Shown: positions 27,046-37,006 of the stretch, one piece after another
Numbering within the stretch: position 1 is the first letter of the stretch
Layout of the letters: each line of letters begins with the position of its first letter
From: Fredinandcohnia humi
GTDB taxonomy: Bacteria > Bacillota > Bacilli > Bacillales > Bacillaceae_L
Reading direction: 5' to 3'
Length of the DNA stretch: 64,000 nucleotides
NCBI RefSeq assembly: GCF_001439915.1
Contig: NZ_LMBW01000007.1
Location: 62,001-126,000, forward strand
Translations under genes and position numbers: made by a program
Notes under the pieces: model-generated
Databases searched by the model: none
What the model saw: the letters and a program-made list of their open reading frames with translations, nothing else
Told to the model about the DNA's origin: nothing

Positions 27046-28515
27046 ATGAAGAGTGTATGGGCTTTTGATTTAGGTGCATCAAATGGCCGGCTAATGGTTA
27101 GCAACTTTGATGGGGAAAATCTACACCTAGAAGAAATACATCGATTCTCAAATTACCCAGTCCACGTAACCGGTCATTATTATTGGGATATTCTTAGAAT
27201 TTATCAGGAAATGAAAAATGGCATGGTAAAAAGTGCTCAAAAGGGTTATAGGACGATAGAGAGTTTGTCGATTGACACGTGGGGAGTAGATTTTGGGTTA
27301 ATAGCCCCATCAGGTGAGTTATTAGGTAATCCTTATTCGTATAGAGATCCTCAAACATCCAATAGTTTAGAAGAGATATATGAAAAGGTATCTAAGGAAG
27401 AAATTTTTCACCGCACTGGTGTTGAGCCAGCTGCAATAAACACAATTTGTCAACTGTATGCTATTCAGAGAAACAATCCTGAATTGTTGGAGAAAGCTGA
27501 AACTTTGCTTATGACTCCTAATTTAGTTAGCTATTTATTTTCAGGAGTTAAAGTGAACGAGTATACAATAAGTACAACTACTTCAATGTATAATCCGAAA
27601 CAGCGCACATGGGATCATTCTCTATTAAATAGATTAAATTTACCAACGAATATTATGGCCAATATAGTTGAAAGTGGAACAATCATTGGATCTACACTCG
27701 ATTCTCTTAATCAAGAGATAGGCATGTCGCCTGTAAAAATTATAGCTGGAACAGGCCATGATACAGCATGTGCCCTAGCCTCCTTACCGATTAAAGAAGA
27801 AAATTCGGTCTTTGCCAGTTGTGGAACCTGGACATTGTTGGGAGTCCAAGTACATGAGCCGGTTGTGAGCGAAATGGCATTGAAGTGGGGTTTCACAAAT
27901 GAAGGTACTGCTGATGGTGAGTACCGTCTTCAAAAAAATATTATGGGTCTATGGCTTATTCAGGAATGTAGGGCAGCCTGGATGAAAGAAGGAAAGCGTT
28001 TCTCATATGATGAAGAAGCCGAATTAATTCGTAGTGCAAAACCGTTTCGAAGTTATATTGACCCTGATGCTCCTGATTTCTTTAATCCATTAAATATGCC
28101 GAAACGGATTAGAGATTTCTGTCAGAGAAATGGGCAACCACTACCCGAAACAGAAGGTGACTTCTTACGCTGTATATTAGAAAGTTTATCTTTGAAGTAC
28201 CGATGGGTAATTGATAGATTAGAAAAGTTAACTGGAAAGAAAATTGAAGTTATTCATATGGGTGGTGGGGGAATACAAAATCAGTTCCTCTGTCAATTTA
28301 CTGCAAATGCAACAAATCGATGTGTTGTTGCAGGACCAATAGAGGCTAGTGCAATTGGTAATTCCTTATCTCAATGGATATCACTTGGAGAAATCAAGGA
28401 TTTACAAGAGGCACGGAATATTGTGGAACGATCATTTCCTTTAAAGATTTATGAACCTGAAAATCAATTGGAGTGGGAAGATGCATATGGTCGCTTTTTA
28501 CACTCTTTAAAATAA
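27046..28515 (+). CDS. rhaB: Rhamnulokinase-type FGGY sugar kinase
   Basis: A 489-aa FGGY kinase. N-terminal phosphate-1 motif FDLGASNGR, middle [12 protein letters not shown] with the catalytic Asp, adenosine motif [16 protein letters not shown]. It is nearer to RhaB (489 aa in E. coli) than to FucK, yet it lies next to fucI and a fucA-type gene. It probably phosphorylates L-fuculose; RhaB-type kinases replacing FucK are plausible in Firmicutes. The symbol states the family, not the proven substrate. ATG 27046 follows AAGGGTGTG. Confidence 0.8.
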   Translation: MKSVWAFDLGASNGRLMVSNFDGENLHLEEIHRFSNYPVHVTGHYYWDILRIYQEMKNGMVKSAQKGYRTIESLSIDTWGVDFGLIAPSGELLGNPYSYRDPQTSNSLEEIYEKVSKEEIFHRTGVEPAAINTICQLYAIQRNNPELLEKAETLLMTPNLVSYLFSGVKVNEYTISTTTSMYNPKQRTWDHSLLNRLNLPTNIMANIVESGTIIGSTLDSLNQEIGMSPVKIIAGTGHDTACALASLPIKEENSVFASCGTWTLLGVQVHEPVVSEMALKWGFTNEGTADGEYRLQKNIMGLWLIQECRAAWMKEGKRFSYDEEAELIRSAKPFRSYIDPDAPDFFNPLNMPKRIRDFCQRNGQPLPETEGDFLRCILESLSLKYRWVIDRLEKLTGKKIEVIHMGGGGIQNQFLCQFTANATNRCVVAGPIEASAIGNSLSQWISLGEIKDLQEARNIVERSFPLKIYEPENQLEWEDAYGRFLHSLK

Positions 28516-28544
28516 TAAGATACTTTTGTAAAGGAGACATTAAA

Positions 28545-30335
28545 ATGAAAACAATTAAAAACAGATACTACGGACAGTTACCAAAAATCGGAATTAGACC
28601 TACAGTAGATGGAAGAAGAAATGGTGTTCGTGAGTCATTAGAAGAAACAACAATGAATTTAGCCAAGCTAGTAGAAGCTTTTCTATCAGAGAATTTAAAA
28701 CATTATAATGGGGAGCCGGTTGAGTGCGTGGTTGCTGATACATGCATAGGAGGAGTTGCAGAAGCTGCCCAAGCTGCGGAAAAATTCGCAAGAGAAGGAG
28801 TTGGTGTATCTATTACTGTTACTCCTTGTTGGTGCTATGGTTCGGAAACAATGGATATGACTCCTGAAATTCCTAAAGCAGTTTGGGGATTTAATGGAAC
28901 GGAGCGTCCTGGGGCAGTCTACCTTGCTGCCGTTCTCGCTGCACATAATCAAAAAGGGATCCCTGCCTTTGGTATTTATGGAAAAGATGTTCAAGACGTT
29001 GGTGACACGACGATTCCAGAGGATGTAAAGGAAAAACTTCTTACATTTGCAAAGGCTGGCCTGGTTGTAGCGACAATAAAAGGAAAGTCTTATCTTTCAA
29101 TGGGCAGTGTATCCATGGGGATAGCTGGAAGTATGGTTAACGAAAGCTTTTTCCAGGACTATCTTGGTATGAGAAATGAATATATTGATAGCACAGAATT
29201 TATTAGACGTTTTGATAAGAAAATTTATGATCATGAGGAATTTGAAAGGGCATTAAGCTGGGTTAAAGAAAATTGTAAGGAAGGCCCTGATAACAATCCA
29301 GAGGATATGCAAAGAACAAGAGAACAAAAAGATTCCGATTGGGAAATAAGCGTTAAAATGGCCTTGATTGCAAGAGACTTGATGATTGGAAATCCGAAAT
29401 TGGCAGAAATGGGCTTCGGGGAAGAAGCAATGGGACATAATGCGATTGTTGGAGGATTCCAAGGTCAACGACAATGGACTGACCATTTGCCAAATGGTGA
29501 CTTTATGGAGGCAATTTTAAATTCATCATTTGATTGGAATGGAATTCGGCCACCGTACCTTTTAGCAACTGAAAATGATAGCTTAAACGGGGTAACGATG
29601 CTTTTTGGTCATTTATTAACAAACACTGCCCAAGTTTTTGCTGATGTTCGAACCTACTGGAGCCCGGATGCGGTTGAGCGGGTAACTGGATATCGACCTG
29701 AAGGGTTAGCAGAAAACGGTTTTATTCATTTGCTTAATTCAGGGCCAGCAGCTCTAGATGGGACTGGGGAACAAACATCCAATGGCAAACCGGTAATGAA
29801 ACCATTCTGGAAAATCACGGACGAAGAAGCAAATAAATGTTTAGACGCAACGTTATGGAGACCGTCATCAACTGGTTATTTCCGAGGTGGTGGATATTCT
29901 AGTGATTTCTTAACGAAAGGCGGAATGCCTGTAACAATTGCTAGAATAAACATAGTGAAAGGTCTTGGACCTGTGCTGCAAATTGCAGAAGGCTATACGG
30001 CAGAGCTTCCTGAAGATGTGCATGATAAGCTTGATAACCGCACAGACCCTACTTGGCCAACCACTTGGTTTGTACCAAACTTAACTGGTAAAGGTACATT
30101 TAAGGATGTGTACTCAGTTATGAATAGCTGGGGGGCAAATCACTGTGGGATGAGCTACGGTCATATTGGTGATGAACTTATTACACTTGCTTCAATGCTG
30201 AGAATTCCTGTAAACATGCATAATGTACCAGAAGAGCGTATTTTTAGACCTAGTACTTGGGGAATGTTTGGCACAAATGATTTAGAAGGTGCTGATTTTA
30301 GAGCGTGCACTAATTTTGGACCTTTATATCGTTAA
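28545..30335 (+). CDS. fucI: L-fucose isomerase FucI
   Basis: A 596-aa protein matching the length of E. coli FucI (591). Seen motifs: [18 protein letters not shown] at the start, [25 protein letters not shown], and the active-site regions [10 protein letters not shown] and ADVRTYW (Glu/Asp metal ligands) and [18 protein letters not shown] (metal His). It converts L-fucose to L-fuculose and in this family also D-arabinose to D-ribulose. ATG 28545 follows AAAGGAGA; the longer frame starts inside the kinase gene. Confidence 0.95.
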   Translation: MKTIKNRYYGQLPKIGIRPTVDGRRNGVRESLEETTMNLAKLVEAFLSENLKHYNGEPVECVVADTCIGGVAEAAQAAEKFAREGVGVSITVTPCWCYGSETMDMTPEIPKAVWGFNGTERPGAVYLAAVLAAHNQKGIPAFGIYGKDVQDVGDTTIPEDVKEKLLTFAKAGLVVATIKGKSYLSMGSVSMGIAGSMVNESFFQDYLGMRNEYIDSTEFIRRFDKKIYDHEEFERALSWVKENCKEGPDNNPEDMQRTREQKDSDWEISVKMALIARDLMIGNPKLAEMGFGEEAMGHNAIVGGFQGQRQWTDHLPNGDFMEAILNSSFDWNGIRPPYLLATENDSLNGVTMLFGHLLTNTAQVFADVRTYWSPDAVERVTGYRPEGLAENGFIHLLNSGPAALDGTGEQTSNGKPVMKPFWKITDEEANKCLDATLWRPSSTGYFRGGGYSSDFLTKGGMPVTIARINIVKGLGPVLQIAEGYTAELPEDVHDKLDNRTDPTWPTTWFVPNLTGKGTFKDVYSVMNSWGANHCGMSYGHIGDELITLASMLRIPVNMHNVPEERIFRPSTWGMFGTNDLEGADFRACTNFGPLYR

Positions 30336-30346
30336 TATAACAAATA

Positions 30347-30379
30347 AAAAGCCCCTGAATTACTAATTCAGGGGCTTTT
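30347..30379 (+). terminator. Terminator after fucI
   Basis: A perfect stem of AAAAGCCCCTGAATT with AATTCAGGGGCTTTT around ACT. Partial read-through to the kinase gene 48 bp downstream is possible. Confidence 0.9.
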
Positions 30380-30427
30380 ATAACCTACGAATTAGGGATA
30401 AAACATTTGAGAAATGAGGTTATGAAA

Positions 30428-32125
30428 TTGAAAGAGGCTTATGTAATTGGAGTTGATTATGGTACAGAGTCTGGAAGGGTCGTCCTTGTAGAAGTATCTA
30501 CAGGAAAAGTAGTTTCTACACATGTCACTATGTATAAGGACGGAGTCATAGATAAGGTACTACCTAATTCATCAATAAAGCTAGATCTCGATTTTGCATT
30601 ACAAAATCCGAATGATTATTTGCTAGTCCTATCGTCATCTGTACCTGAAGTAATAAATCAATCAGGAATAAAACCTGAAAATGTAATAGGGATAGGAATT
30701 GATTTTACTGCCTGTACAATATTACCAACAGATCAAAATTTGGTACCCCTATGCTTAAAGCAAGAATTTAAAAACAATCCTCATGCTTGGGTGAAGCTTT
30801 GGAAACACCATGCTGCGCAAGAAGAGGCAAATAAAATGAATGAGTTAGCTTTAGACCGTGGTGAAGAATGGATTCATCGTTACGGAGATAAAATTTCGTC
30901 AGAATGGATGATTCCAAAGGTTTGGCAAATATTAAATGAATCACCGGACATTTTTACTGAAGCTGAATATTTTTTAGAAGCATCTGATTGGATTACATCA
31001 AAAATGACTGGGGCTATTAAAAGAAACAGCTGTGCAGCCGGATATAAAGGGACTTGGCACAAAGAAAAAGGCTATCTATCATCTGAGTTTTTGAGTTTGC
31101 TAGATACTAGAATGACTGACATTTACAGTACCAAGCTTAGTGGAGATGTAGTAGCTTCAGGAACTAAAGCAGGAAATCTGACATCAGAAATGGCAGAATT
31201 AATGGGTTTACCTGAGGGGATCGCAGTTGCAACTGGAATCATAGATGCTCATGCGGGTGTTCCGGGAACCGGTGTCACCGATCCGGGAAAAATGGTGATG
31301 GTAATGGGAACATCTACCTGTCATTTACTTCTAAGTGATAGGGAGGTTTATGTCGCAGGTATAAGTGGTGTAGTTGAGGATGGAATCATCCCCGGGTTAT
31401 ATGCATATGAAGCGGGGCAGGTAGCTGTTGGTGATATCTTTGCGTGGTTTGTGGATAATCATGTACCTACGTATATTATCGAGGAAGCAAAACGTCTAAA
31501 TAAATCAATTCATCAAATTTTAGAGGAAAAGGCAGAAGAGCTTAGGGTTGGTGAAAGTGGCTTAATTGCATTAGATTGGCATAACGGAAACCGAACACCC
31601 TTAGTGGACTCCGACCTTTCTGGTGTTTTGGTTGGTCTAACTTTATCGACAAGACCTGAAGAAGTATACCGAGCATTATTGGAATCTACCGCTTTTGGTA
31701 CGAGAACTATCGTAGATACGTTTCGAAACAATGGTATAGAAATTAATCAGTTATATGCTTGTGGCGGTCTTCCACATCGAAATAAGTTACTTATGCAAAT
31801 TTACGCAGATGTAACAAATATGGAAATTAAAATATCTGACTCGACAATTACCCCGGCAATTGGAGCGGCGATGTATGGAGCGGTTGCAGCTGGAAAGGAG
31901 AATGGCGGCTTTGATACAATCGACGCTGCAGCAAAAATAATGCCAAAATTAAAGGAAGATTCGTATAAGCCTATAAAGGAAAATGTGTTGATTTACGAGG
32001 AGTTATATAAAGAGTATATTAAGCTGCAAGACTATTTCGGACGTGGGGAAAATAACGTTATGAAACGATTAAAGCAAATAAAATATTCTCAAATTGAAAA
32101 TCACGCGGTTACTTTACAAAAATAG
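30428..32125 (+). CDS. araB: Ribulokinase (AraB family)
   Basis: A 565-aa FGGY kinase of AraB type: [52 protein letters not shown] and [18 protein letters not shown]. Ribulokinases phosphorylate L- and D-ribulose. No araA or araD is visible; here the likely substrate is D-ribulose made by FucI from D-arabinose. I chose TTG 30428, 8 nt after ATGAGGT; TTG 30407 and ATG 30422 are less good. A terminator separates it from fucI. Confidence 0.88.
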   Translation: MKEAYVIGVDYGTESGRVVLVEVSTGKVVSTHVTMYKDGVIDKVLPNSSIKLDLDFALQNPNDYLLVLSSSVPEVINQSGIKPENVIGIGIDFTACTILPTDQNLVPLCLKQEFKNNPHAWVKLWKHHAAQEEANKMNELALDRGEEWIHRYGDKISSEWMIPKVWQILNESPDIFTEAEYFLEASDWITSKMTGAIKRNSCAAGYKGTWHKEKGYLSSEFLSLLDTRMTDIYSTKLSGDVVASGTKAGNLTSEMAELMGLPEGIAVATGIIDAHAGVPGTGVTDPGKMVMVMGTSTCHLLLSDREVYVAGISGVVEDGIIPGLYAYEAGQVAVGDIFAWFVDNHVPTYIIEEAKRLNKSIHQILEEKAEELRVGESGLIALDWHNGNRTPLVDSDLSGVLVGLTLSTRPEEVYRALLESTAFGTRTIVDTFRNNGIEINQLYACGGLPHRNKLLMQIYADVTNMEIKISDSTITPAIGAAMYGAVAAGKENGGFDTIDAAAKIMPKLKEDSYKPIKENVLIYEELYKEYIKLQDYFGRGENNVMKRLKQIKYSQIENHAVTLQK

Positions 32126-32148
32126 TCTTTAAATAGCTAAAATACTTT

Positions 32149-32176
32149 TTGTTTTTCAAGAAATATGGTATATTAT
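32149..32176 (+). promoter_or_regulatory. Promoter of the second DeoR regulator
   Basis: TTGTTT (32149-32154), 16-bp spacer, TATTAT (32171-32176). The AAACAAA-type sequence at 32192-32208 lies just past the predicted start and differs at 2 of 17 positions from the copy at 19614-19630. Confidence 0.5.
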
Positions 32177-32250
32177 TTTTTGAAAAACCACACAAATAAA
32201 AAGAAACAAAGATAAATTCACTTTTTATGAATGGGAAGGCGTGATTTACA

Positions 32251-33018
32251 ATGCTGGTAGCAGAAAGACAAAGAAAAATTGTAGATATAGTTAATGAACG
32301 TTTAAGTATACGTGTTTCAGAACTTAGTAAGATATTCAAAGTAACAGAAGAGACAATACGGCGGGATCTTGAGAAATTGGAGAAGGAAAATCAACTAACA
32401 AGGAGTCATGGCGGTGCTGTAAGTATTGAGAAGTATGAGCATGAACCTTCCTATTCAGAAAGAGAAATTACAAATGTTGCTGAGAAGAAGGCAATTGCAG
32501 AGGAAGCGGTCCAATACATTAGGCAGGGCGACCAAATTATATTGGATGCAAGTTCTACAGCATGGTATGTTGCCAAAGAGTTACCTGATATACCGTTAAC
32601 CGTTGTTACCAATTCCATTAAAGTAGCAATAGAACTTAGCAAGAAAGATCAAGTAAAAGTTATTTCTACTGGTGGACAATTACTGTCTAGTTCTTTGTCA
32701 TATGTAGGACCACTTGCTGAAAGATCCCTTGGATTATATCATGTCAACAAAGCATTCCTTTCTTGTAAAGGTGTACATCTTGAAAGTGGATTAAGTGATT
32801 CTAATGAGCTTCAAGCCTTATTAAAAGGAAAAATGATGCAGATAGCAGATGAAACTATCATGATGGTAGATTCTAGCAAGTTTGGAGCACGCGCTTTCTC
32901 TCAAATCTCATTGCTTTCTGATGTAGATACAATTATTACCGACTCAAAGATTGATCAATTTTCAAGAAGACAATTAGAAGAGAATAATATAAAACTCAAA
33001 ATTGTGACTACAAACTGA
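32251..33018 (+). CDS. DeoR-family regulator of the 6-deoxyhexose island
   Basis: A 255-aa DeoR/GlpR-type repressor with N-terminal HTH (ERQRKIVDIVNERLSIRVSELSKIFKVTEETIRRDLEKLEKENQLTRSHGGA) and a DeoRC domain (ILDASSTAWYVAKEL, GGQLLSSSLSYVGPLAE, DSSKFGARAF). It is related to RhaR (YulB), the rhamnose regulator of B. subtilis, and ends the fucose gene cluster. ATG 32251 lies behind GGGAAGG. Candidate targets are the AAACAAA-rich promoter regions at 19.6, 22.6 and 32.2 kb. Confidence 0.88.
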   Translation: MLVAERQRKIVDIVNERLSIRVSELSKIFKVTEETIRRDLEKLEKENQLTRSHGGAVSIEKYEHEPSYSEREITNVAEKKAIAEEAVQYIRQGDQIILDASSTAWYVAKELPDIPLTVVTNSIKVAIELSKKDQVKVISTGGQLLSSSLSYVGPLAERSLGLYHVNKAFLSCKGVHLESGLSDSNELQALLKGKMMQIADETIMMVDSSKFGARAFSQISLLSDVDTIITDSKIDQFSRRQLEENNIKLKIVTTN

Positions 33019-33110
33019 AATTTTTAGTGTAGAAAATAAAGCCCTTTCACCTCCCCATAAGTAGGAGATTATTGATTTGTTGAGTGACTAAACATAAAGG
33101 AGGATTTCAG

Positions 33111-34082
33111 ATGAAAAAGGTTCGTTTTGGTGTTTTGTCAACTGCGAAAATTGCGAGAAATACATTAATTCCAGCGATGGCGCGCTCACATAATGCAGAG
33201 GTCGTGGCTATTGCGAGTGAAAGTGGGAAGGCGAAGAATTTTGCTGCTGAACTTGGCATATCAAAACATTATGAGTCATACACAGAATTATTGAAAGACC
33301 CGGAAATTGATGCGGTGTACATACCACTTCCAAATCAGTTACATAAACAATGGGCGCTTGAGGCTGCAAAGTATGGTAAGCATGTCCTTTGTGAAAAGCC
33401 AGCTGCATTGACATCAAAAGACGTAGAGGAGATGGCAGTATTTTTTAAAGAAAACAGTGTCATTTTTATGGAAGCATTCATGTACCAATTCCACCCACAA
33501 CACAACCGCGTGAAGGAGATCATTGCCTCTGGTGAAATTGGCGATGTGAAGCTAATTCGTTCGGCGTTCTCTTTCTCCCTTGATTTTCAATCTGAAAATA
33601 TCAGACTTCGAAAGGATCTCGGCGGTGGTGCGTTGTATGATGTCGGCTGCTACTGCATTCATGCGAGTCGCTTAATCACGGGTGAGGAACCGGTTGAAGT
33701 GACAGCAACTGCAAATATTCATCCGACTCTTGGCGTTGATACGACGTCAGCGGGTACGTTAAAGTTTGAAAGGGGAGTAATTGCGAACTTTGATTGCAGT
33801 TTCGAACAGCCATTTAAGGCACAATATGAAGTTGTCGGCACGAAAGGTTCTATTTTAGCCAAGCATGCATTCCGTCCGGACAATGAAGATGGAAATGGCG
33901 TGCTAGTAGTAAGCGCTGAAGCTGGACATCGTGAGGAAATGGTTCAAGGTGACCAATACAAGCTACAGGTCGAGCATTTTGCGGAATGTGTACTTTCCAA
34001 TCAGCAGCCAATATACAGCGCTGAAGAATCCTTGAAAAATATACGAGTGATAGAACAGGCCTTAGCGCAGTTTCGTAATTAA
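33111..34082 (+). CDS. Gfo/Idh/MocA-family oxidoreductase
   Basis: A 323-aa NAD(P)-dependent oxidoreductase: Rossmann motif FGVLSTAKIARNTLIPAM, CEKPAA with the conserved Lys (about residue 93), and DVGCYCIHASRLITGEEP with the active-site His. It is nearest the dihydrodiol/xylose dehydrogenase-like subgroup. Base composition is visibly less AT-rich than in the preceding sugar genes, suggesting it belongs to the older chromosome, not the island. ATG 33111 follows AAGGAGG; the frame from 33084 lacks a site. Confidence 0.88.
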   Translation: MKKVRFGVLSTAKIARNTLIPAMARSHNAEVVAIASESGKAKNFAAELGISKHYESYTELLKDPEIDAVYIPLPNQLHKQWALEAAKYGKHVLCEKPAALTSKDVEEMAVFFKENSVIFMEAFMYQFHPQHNRVKEIIASGEIGDVKLIRSAFSFSLDFQSENIRLRKDLGGGALYDVGCYCIHASRLITGEEPVEVTATANIHPTLGVDTTSAGTLKFERGVIANFDCSFEQPFKAQYEVVGTKGSILAKHAFRPDNEDGNGVLVVSAEAGHREEMVQGDQYKLQVEHFAECVLSNQQPIYSAEESLKNIRVIEQALAQFRN

Positions 34083-34107
34083 AAAGTCAGCTCCCGGCTG
34101 GCTTTTT
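34081..34107 (+). terminator. Terminator after the oxidoreductase
   Basis: AAAAAGTCAGC pairs with GCTGGCTTTTT (one G-U), loop TCCCG. The gene's stop codon lies in the first arm. Confidence 0.85.
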
Positions 34108-34159
34108 AGATTCAAAAGTAATATTTATTAAAAAATAACAAAAATACCAGAATAAGTTA

Positions 34160-34247
34160 AATATATATTATAACAAAACAGAAATAAATTAACATTTTAT
34201 ATGTGTGTTTGTTTTGTTTTTCTTCTCCATTCTACCAATCTTCTACC
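34160..34247 (+). promoter_or_regulatory. Regulatory region upstream of lytS
   Basis: Two TTCTACC copies (34230-34236, 34241-34247) lie 11 bp apart, a spacing expected for LytTR-type direct repeats. The region also has a stretch like the rhaEW promoter (AAATATATATTATAA near 34160) and GTGTTTGTTT (34205-34214). Confidence 0.4.
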
Positions 34248-34376
34248 ATCCCTTTCCCTTAAAAAACTACCCAGAACCTCAAAAATCCTGTTACAATACA
34301 GATATATAGTATTTTTAGACTAGATTCCCATTTGCAATCGGGTACATTAAGTACTTCCCAAAAAAGGAGCATGTCT

Positions 34377-36113
34377 ATGTTCGAACTTTTAATTACAATG
34401 TTAGAGCGGTTAGGCATTATTGTTGCAATCGCTTTTATTTTAACGAGATTGAAATTTTTCAGAGGGATGATGTACCAGGATGAGTTGAATCGGCGGCAAA
34501 AGCTCGTGGCCATCGTCTTCTTTGGTTTCTTTGGAATCATTGGTACGTATACGGGACTTAGCCTTAATACAGAGAGTCTGCAATTTGACCGTTGGGCAGC
34601 TGGTTTAACATCTGACGAAGCTTTAGCAAATTCGCGCGTAATTGGTGTGGTACTAGCAGGCCTGCTTGGTGGTTACAAGGTTGGTTTAGGTGCGGGGCTT
34701 ATTGCTGGCATTCATCGTTTTACGCTTGGTGGGTTTACTGCTTTTTCCTGTGGCTTTGCATCCATTATCGCAGGCTTTATTTCTGGTTATTTTTATAAGA
34801 AAAATAAGCATGTGAAACTAAGTACTGCATTTATCATTGCGGCCTCGGCAGAAGCACTTCAAATGCTTGTTATTTTACTATTCTCACATCCCTTTGAAAA
34901 GGCGTGGGCATTAGTGGAGATCATTGGGATTCCGATGATTGTCGCAAATGGACTTGGATGCGCCCTTTTCCTGATGATTATTAAGAGTGTAATCAATGAG
35001 GGGGAACGAGCCGGTGCGGTTCAGGCTCAGAAAACCCTTCGCATTGCGGACAAGACGCTTGCCTATTTACGAAACGGGTTGAATCGTGAAACGGCACAAG
35101 CCGTTTGTCATATTATTCAGGACGAAATCCAAGCAACAGCAGTGGCGATGACAAACACAAATGAAATTCTGGCGCATGTTGGCCTAGGACATAACCATCA
35201 TCGTTCACAAAGTCCAATCCAAACTCAAATCACCCAAGATGTTATTCATAATGGGAAAATTGTAATCGCCAACAAAAAGATGATTCAATGCCGAGATGAG
35301 GATTGCCCACTTGGTGCGGTAGTGATTGCTCCTTTAAAACGTAGGGAAGAAACGATTGGCACGCTAAAATTCTATTTTCGTTCTGAAAAAGAAATTACCC
35401 CTGTAGTCACAGAACTAATTTCAGGTTTGAGCTCCCTTTTAAGTAATCAGCTTGAAATTGCGGAGGCTGATAAAGCGTTTCAGCTTGCAAAAGAAGCGGA
35501 AATAAAGGTGCTTCAAGCCCAAATTAGTCCACATTTTCTTTTTAACACCCTGAACACAATTCTTTCTTTAGTCAGAAGAGATCCAACAAAAGCTAGGAAA
35601 CTACTTGTTTCCCTATCACATTTCTTACGACAAAACCTATCTGTAACAACACAAAACCTAACAACCCTGGAACAGGAGCTCAGGCAAGTGAAAGCCTATT
35701 TAGAAATAGAAGGAACTAGATTTGTAGATAAGCTGAAAGTATTTTATAAGATTGAGGAAGCGGCTTTGTATCAGTATATCCCGCCTCTGACCCTCCAACC
35801 GATTGTTGAGAATGCCATCAAACATGGAATGAAGAATCGTGATGGGGATTTTTACGTGATGATTTCGATTCAAAAAGAGAATGACTGTGTGTATGTTAAG
35901 GTAGAGGATAATGGAATGGGAATGAATGAAGAACGTGCTAGGGAAATTTGCATTACCCCTATCAAATCAGAAAAAGGCAGCGGTGTCGCTTTATATAACG
36001 TCAATCGAAGACTTACCATGCATTTTGGGGAAAAGTCTGCTTTAGCCATTAAAAGTGAAGAAAACAAAGGAACGGAGATTGCTTTTTCAATTCCGCTATC
36101 GGAGGCTATTTAA
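34377..36113 (+). CDS. lytS: LytS-family sensor histidine kinase
   Basis: A 578-aa membrane sensor: about six N-terminal helices of the 5TM-5TMR_LYT type (residues 1-185), a GAF-like domain (about 215-355), the phospho-acceptor motif LQAQISPHFLFNTLNTI and an ATPase domain with LQPIVENAIKHG and VEDNGMGM. LytS/BtsS/YpdA kinases sense extracellular pyruvate or membrane state. I chose ATG 34377, 7 nt after AGGAG; ATG 34371 is only 1 nt away from it. Confidence 0.93.
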   Translation: MFELLITMLERLGIIVAIAFILTRLKFFRGMMYQDELNRRQKLVAIVFFGFFGIIGTYTGLSLNTESLQFDRWAAGLTSDEALANSRVIGVVLAGLLGGYKVGLGAGLIAGIHRFTLGGFTAFSCGFASIIAGFISGYFYKKNKHVKLSTAFIIAASAEALQMLVILLFSHPFEKAWALVEIIGIPMIVANGLGCALFLMIIKSVINEGERAGAVQAQKTLRIADKTLAYLRNGLNRETAQAVCHIIQDEIQATAVAMTNTNEILAHVGLGHNHHRSQSPIQTQITQDVIHNGKIVIANKKMIQCRDEDCPLGAVVIAPLKRREETIGTLKFYFRSEKEITPVVTELISGLSSLLSNQLEIAEADKAFQLAKEAEIKVLQAQISPHFLFNTLNTILSLVRRDPTKARKLLVSLSHFLRQNLSVTTQNLTTLEQELRQVKAYLEIEGTRFVDKLKVFYKIEEAALYQYIPPLTLQPIVENAIKHGMKNRDGDFYVMISIQKENDCVYVKVEDNGMGMNEERAREICITPIKSEKGSGVALYNVNRRLTMHFGEKSALAIKSEENKGTEIAFSIPLSEAI

Positions 36114-36845
36114 ATGGATTCAAAAATTAAAACCCTTATTGTCGATGATGAACTATATAGTCGTGATGAACTATCTCATCTATTGGAGACATATCCAGCT
36201 GTTCAAATAGTCGGAGAGGCTGATTCAGGGGAGTCTGCCATTTTAAAGGCGATCCAACTCCAGCCGGATGTCGTTTTTTTAGATGTAGAAATGCCAAAAG
36301 TGAATGGGATGGATGCTGCAAAAGCTCTGTTAGAATTGAAAAAGCCGCCACTGATTGTATTTGCAACGGCTTATCCGGAATTTGCCGTTGAAGCATTTCG
36401 TTTTAATGCGATTGACTACTTATTAAAGCCGTTTGATGAGGAACAGCTTAAGGAAACGGTTACTCGAATTGAACATCATCTTCATACACCTGAAGAAAAG
36501 GAAAAAGGAAAACAAACAGGGAAATTGGCAATTGATTCAAGTGGGGAGATTATTTATCTTGAACCAAAGGATATTTTATATATTTCCAGGGATGAGAAAG
36601 TAACAAAGCTTCTGACGAAGATGGGAGAATATGACTCAAAAACACAGCTTAAGGATTTAGAAAGCAGGCTCGAATCATTCGGCTTCTTCCGCATTCATAA
36701 AAGCTTCCTCGTTAATTTAAAATATGTCACCAGGCTTACGCCTTGGTTTAACGGTGCCTATCAATTGGAGATTGAAGGAAGGGACGAACAGCTCTCGGTA
36801 AGCCGAAATTATGTAAAAGCATTACGCGCTAATTTAGAGATCTAA
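36114..36845 (+). CDS. lytT: LytTR-family response regulator
   Basis: A 243-aa regulator with a receiver domain (DD at 11-12, phospho-Asp57 in FLDVEMP, Thr/Lys region FATAYPEFAVEAF and DYLLKPF) and a C-terminal LytTR DNA-binding domain (DILYISRDEK, FFRIHKSFLVNLKYV, LSVSRNYVKALR). ATG 36114 begins directly after the lytS stop, with GGAGG inside lytS. It should activate the cstA promoter downstream. Confidence 0.95.
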   Translation: MDSKIKTLIVDDELYSRDELSHLLETYPAVQIVGEADSGESAILKAIQLQPDVVFLDVEMPKVNGMDAAKALLELKKPPLIVFATAYPEFAVEAFRFNAIDYLLKPFDEEQLKETVTRIEHHLHTPEEKEKGKQTGKLAIDSSGEIIYLEPKDILYISRDEKVTKLLTKMGEYDSKTQLKDLESRLESFGFFRIHKSFLVNLKYVTRLTPWFNGAYQLEIEGRDEQLSVSRNYVKALRANLEI

Positions 36846-36848
36846 AAT

Positions 36849-36914
36849 GAAAGGGTAGAAATTTTGCGTTTTAGTTCACAATTTTGACACGTTATTGTCA
36901 AATTTCTACCTTTC
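36849..36914. other. Large imperfect inverted repeat between lytT and cstA
   Basis: GAAAGGGTAGAAATTT (36849-36864) mirrors AAATTTCTACCTTTC (36900-36914) with one bulged G; inside lies TTTGACA-CGTTAT-TGTCAAA (36883-36902). It may be the lytT terminator, a LytT site or both. Confidence 0.55.
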
Positions 36915-36948
36915 AATCTCAAAATCTCCTATTTTTCGAATCTTCTAC

Positions 36949-36972
36949 TATAATGAGTGTAAACGCATTCAT
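36949..36972 (+). promoter_or_regulatory. cstA promoter -10 and CcpA cre box
   Basis: TATAAT (36949-36954) lacks a recognisable -35, as expected for an activator-dependent promoter. GTGTAAACGCATTCAT (36957-36972) fits WTGNAANCGNWWNCAW except at its first base and covers the start site. Confidence 0.65.
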
Positions 36973-37006
36973 ATTTGATTTTAAAAAGGGATTAGGGGGA
37001 AAGATC

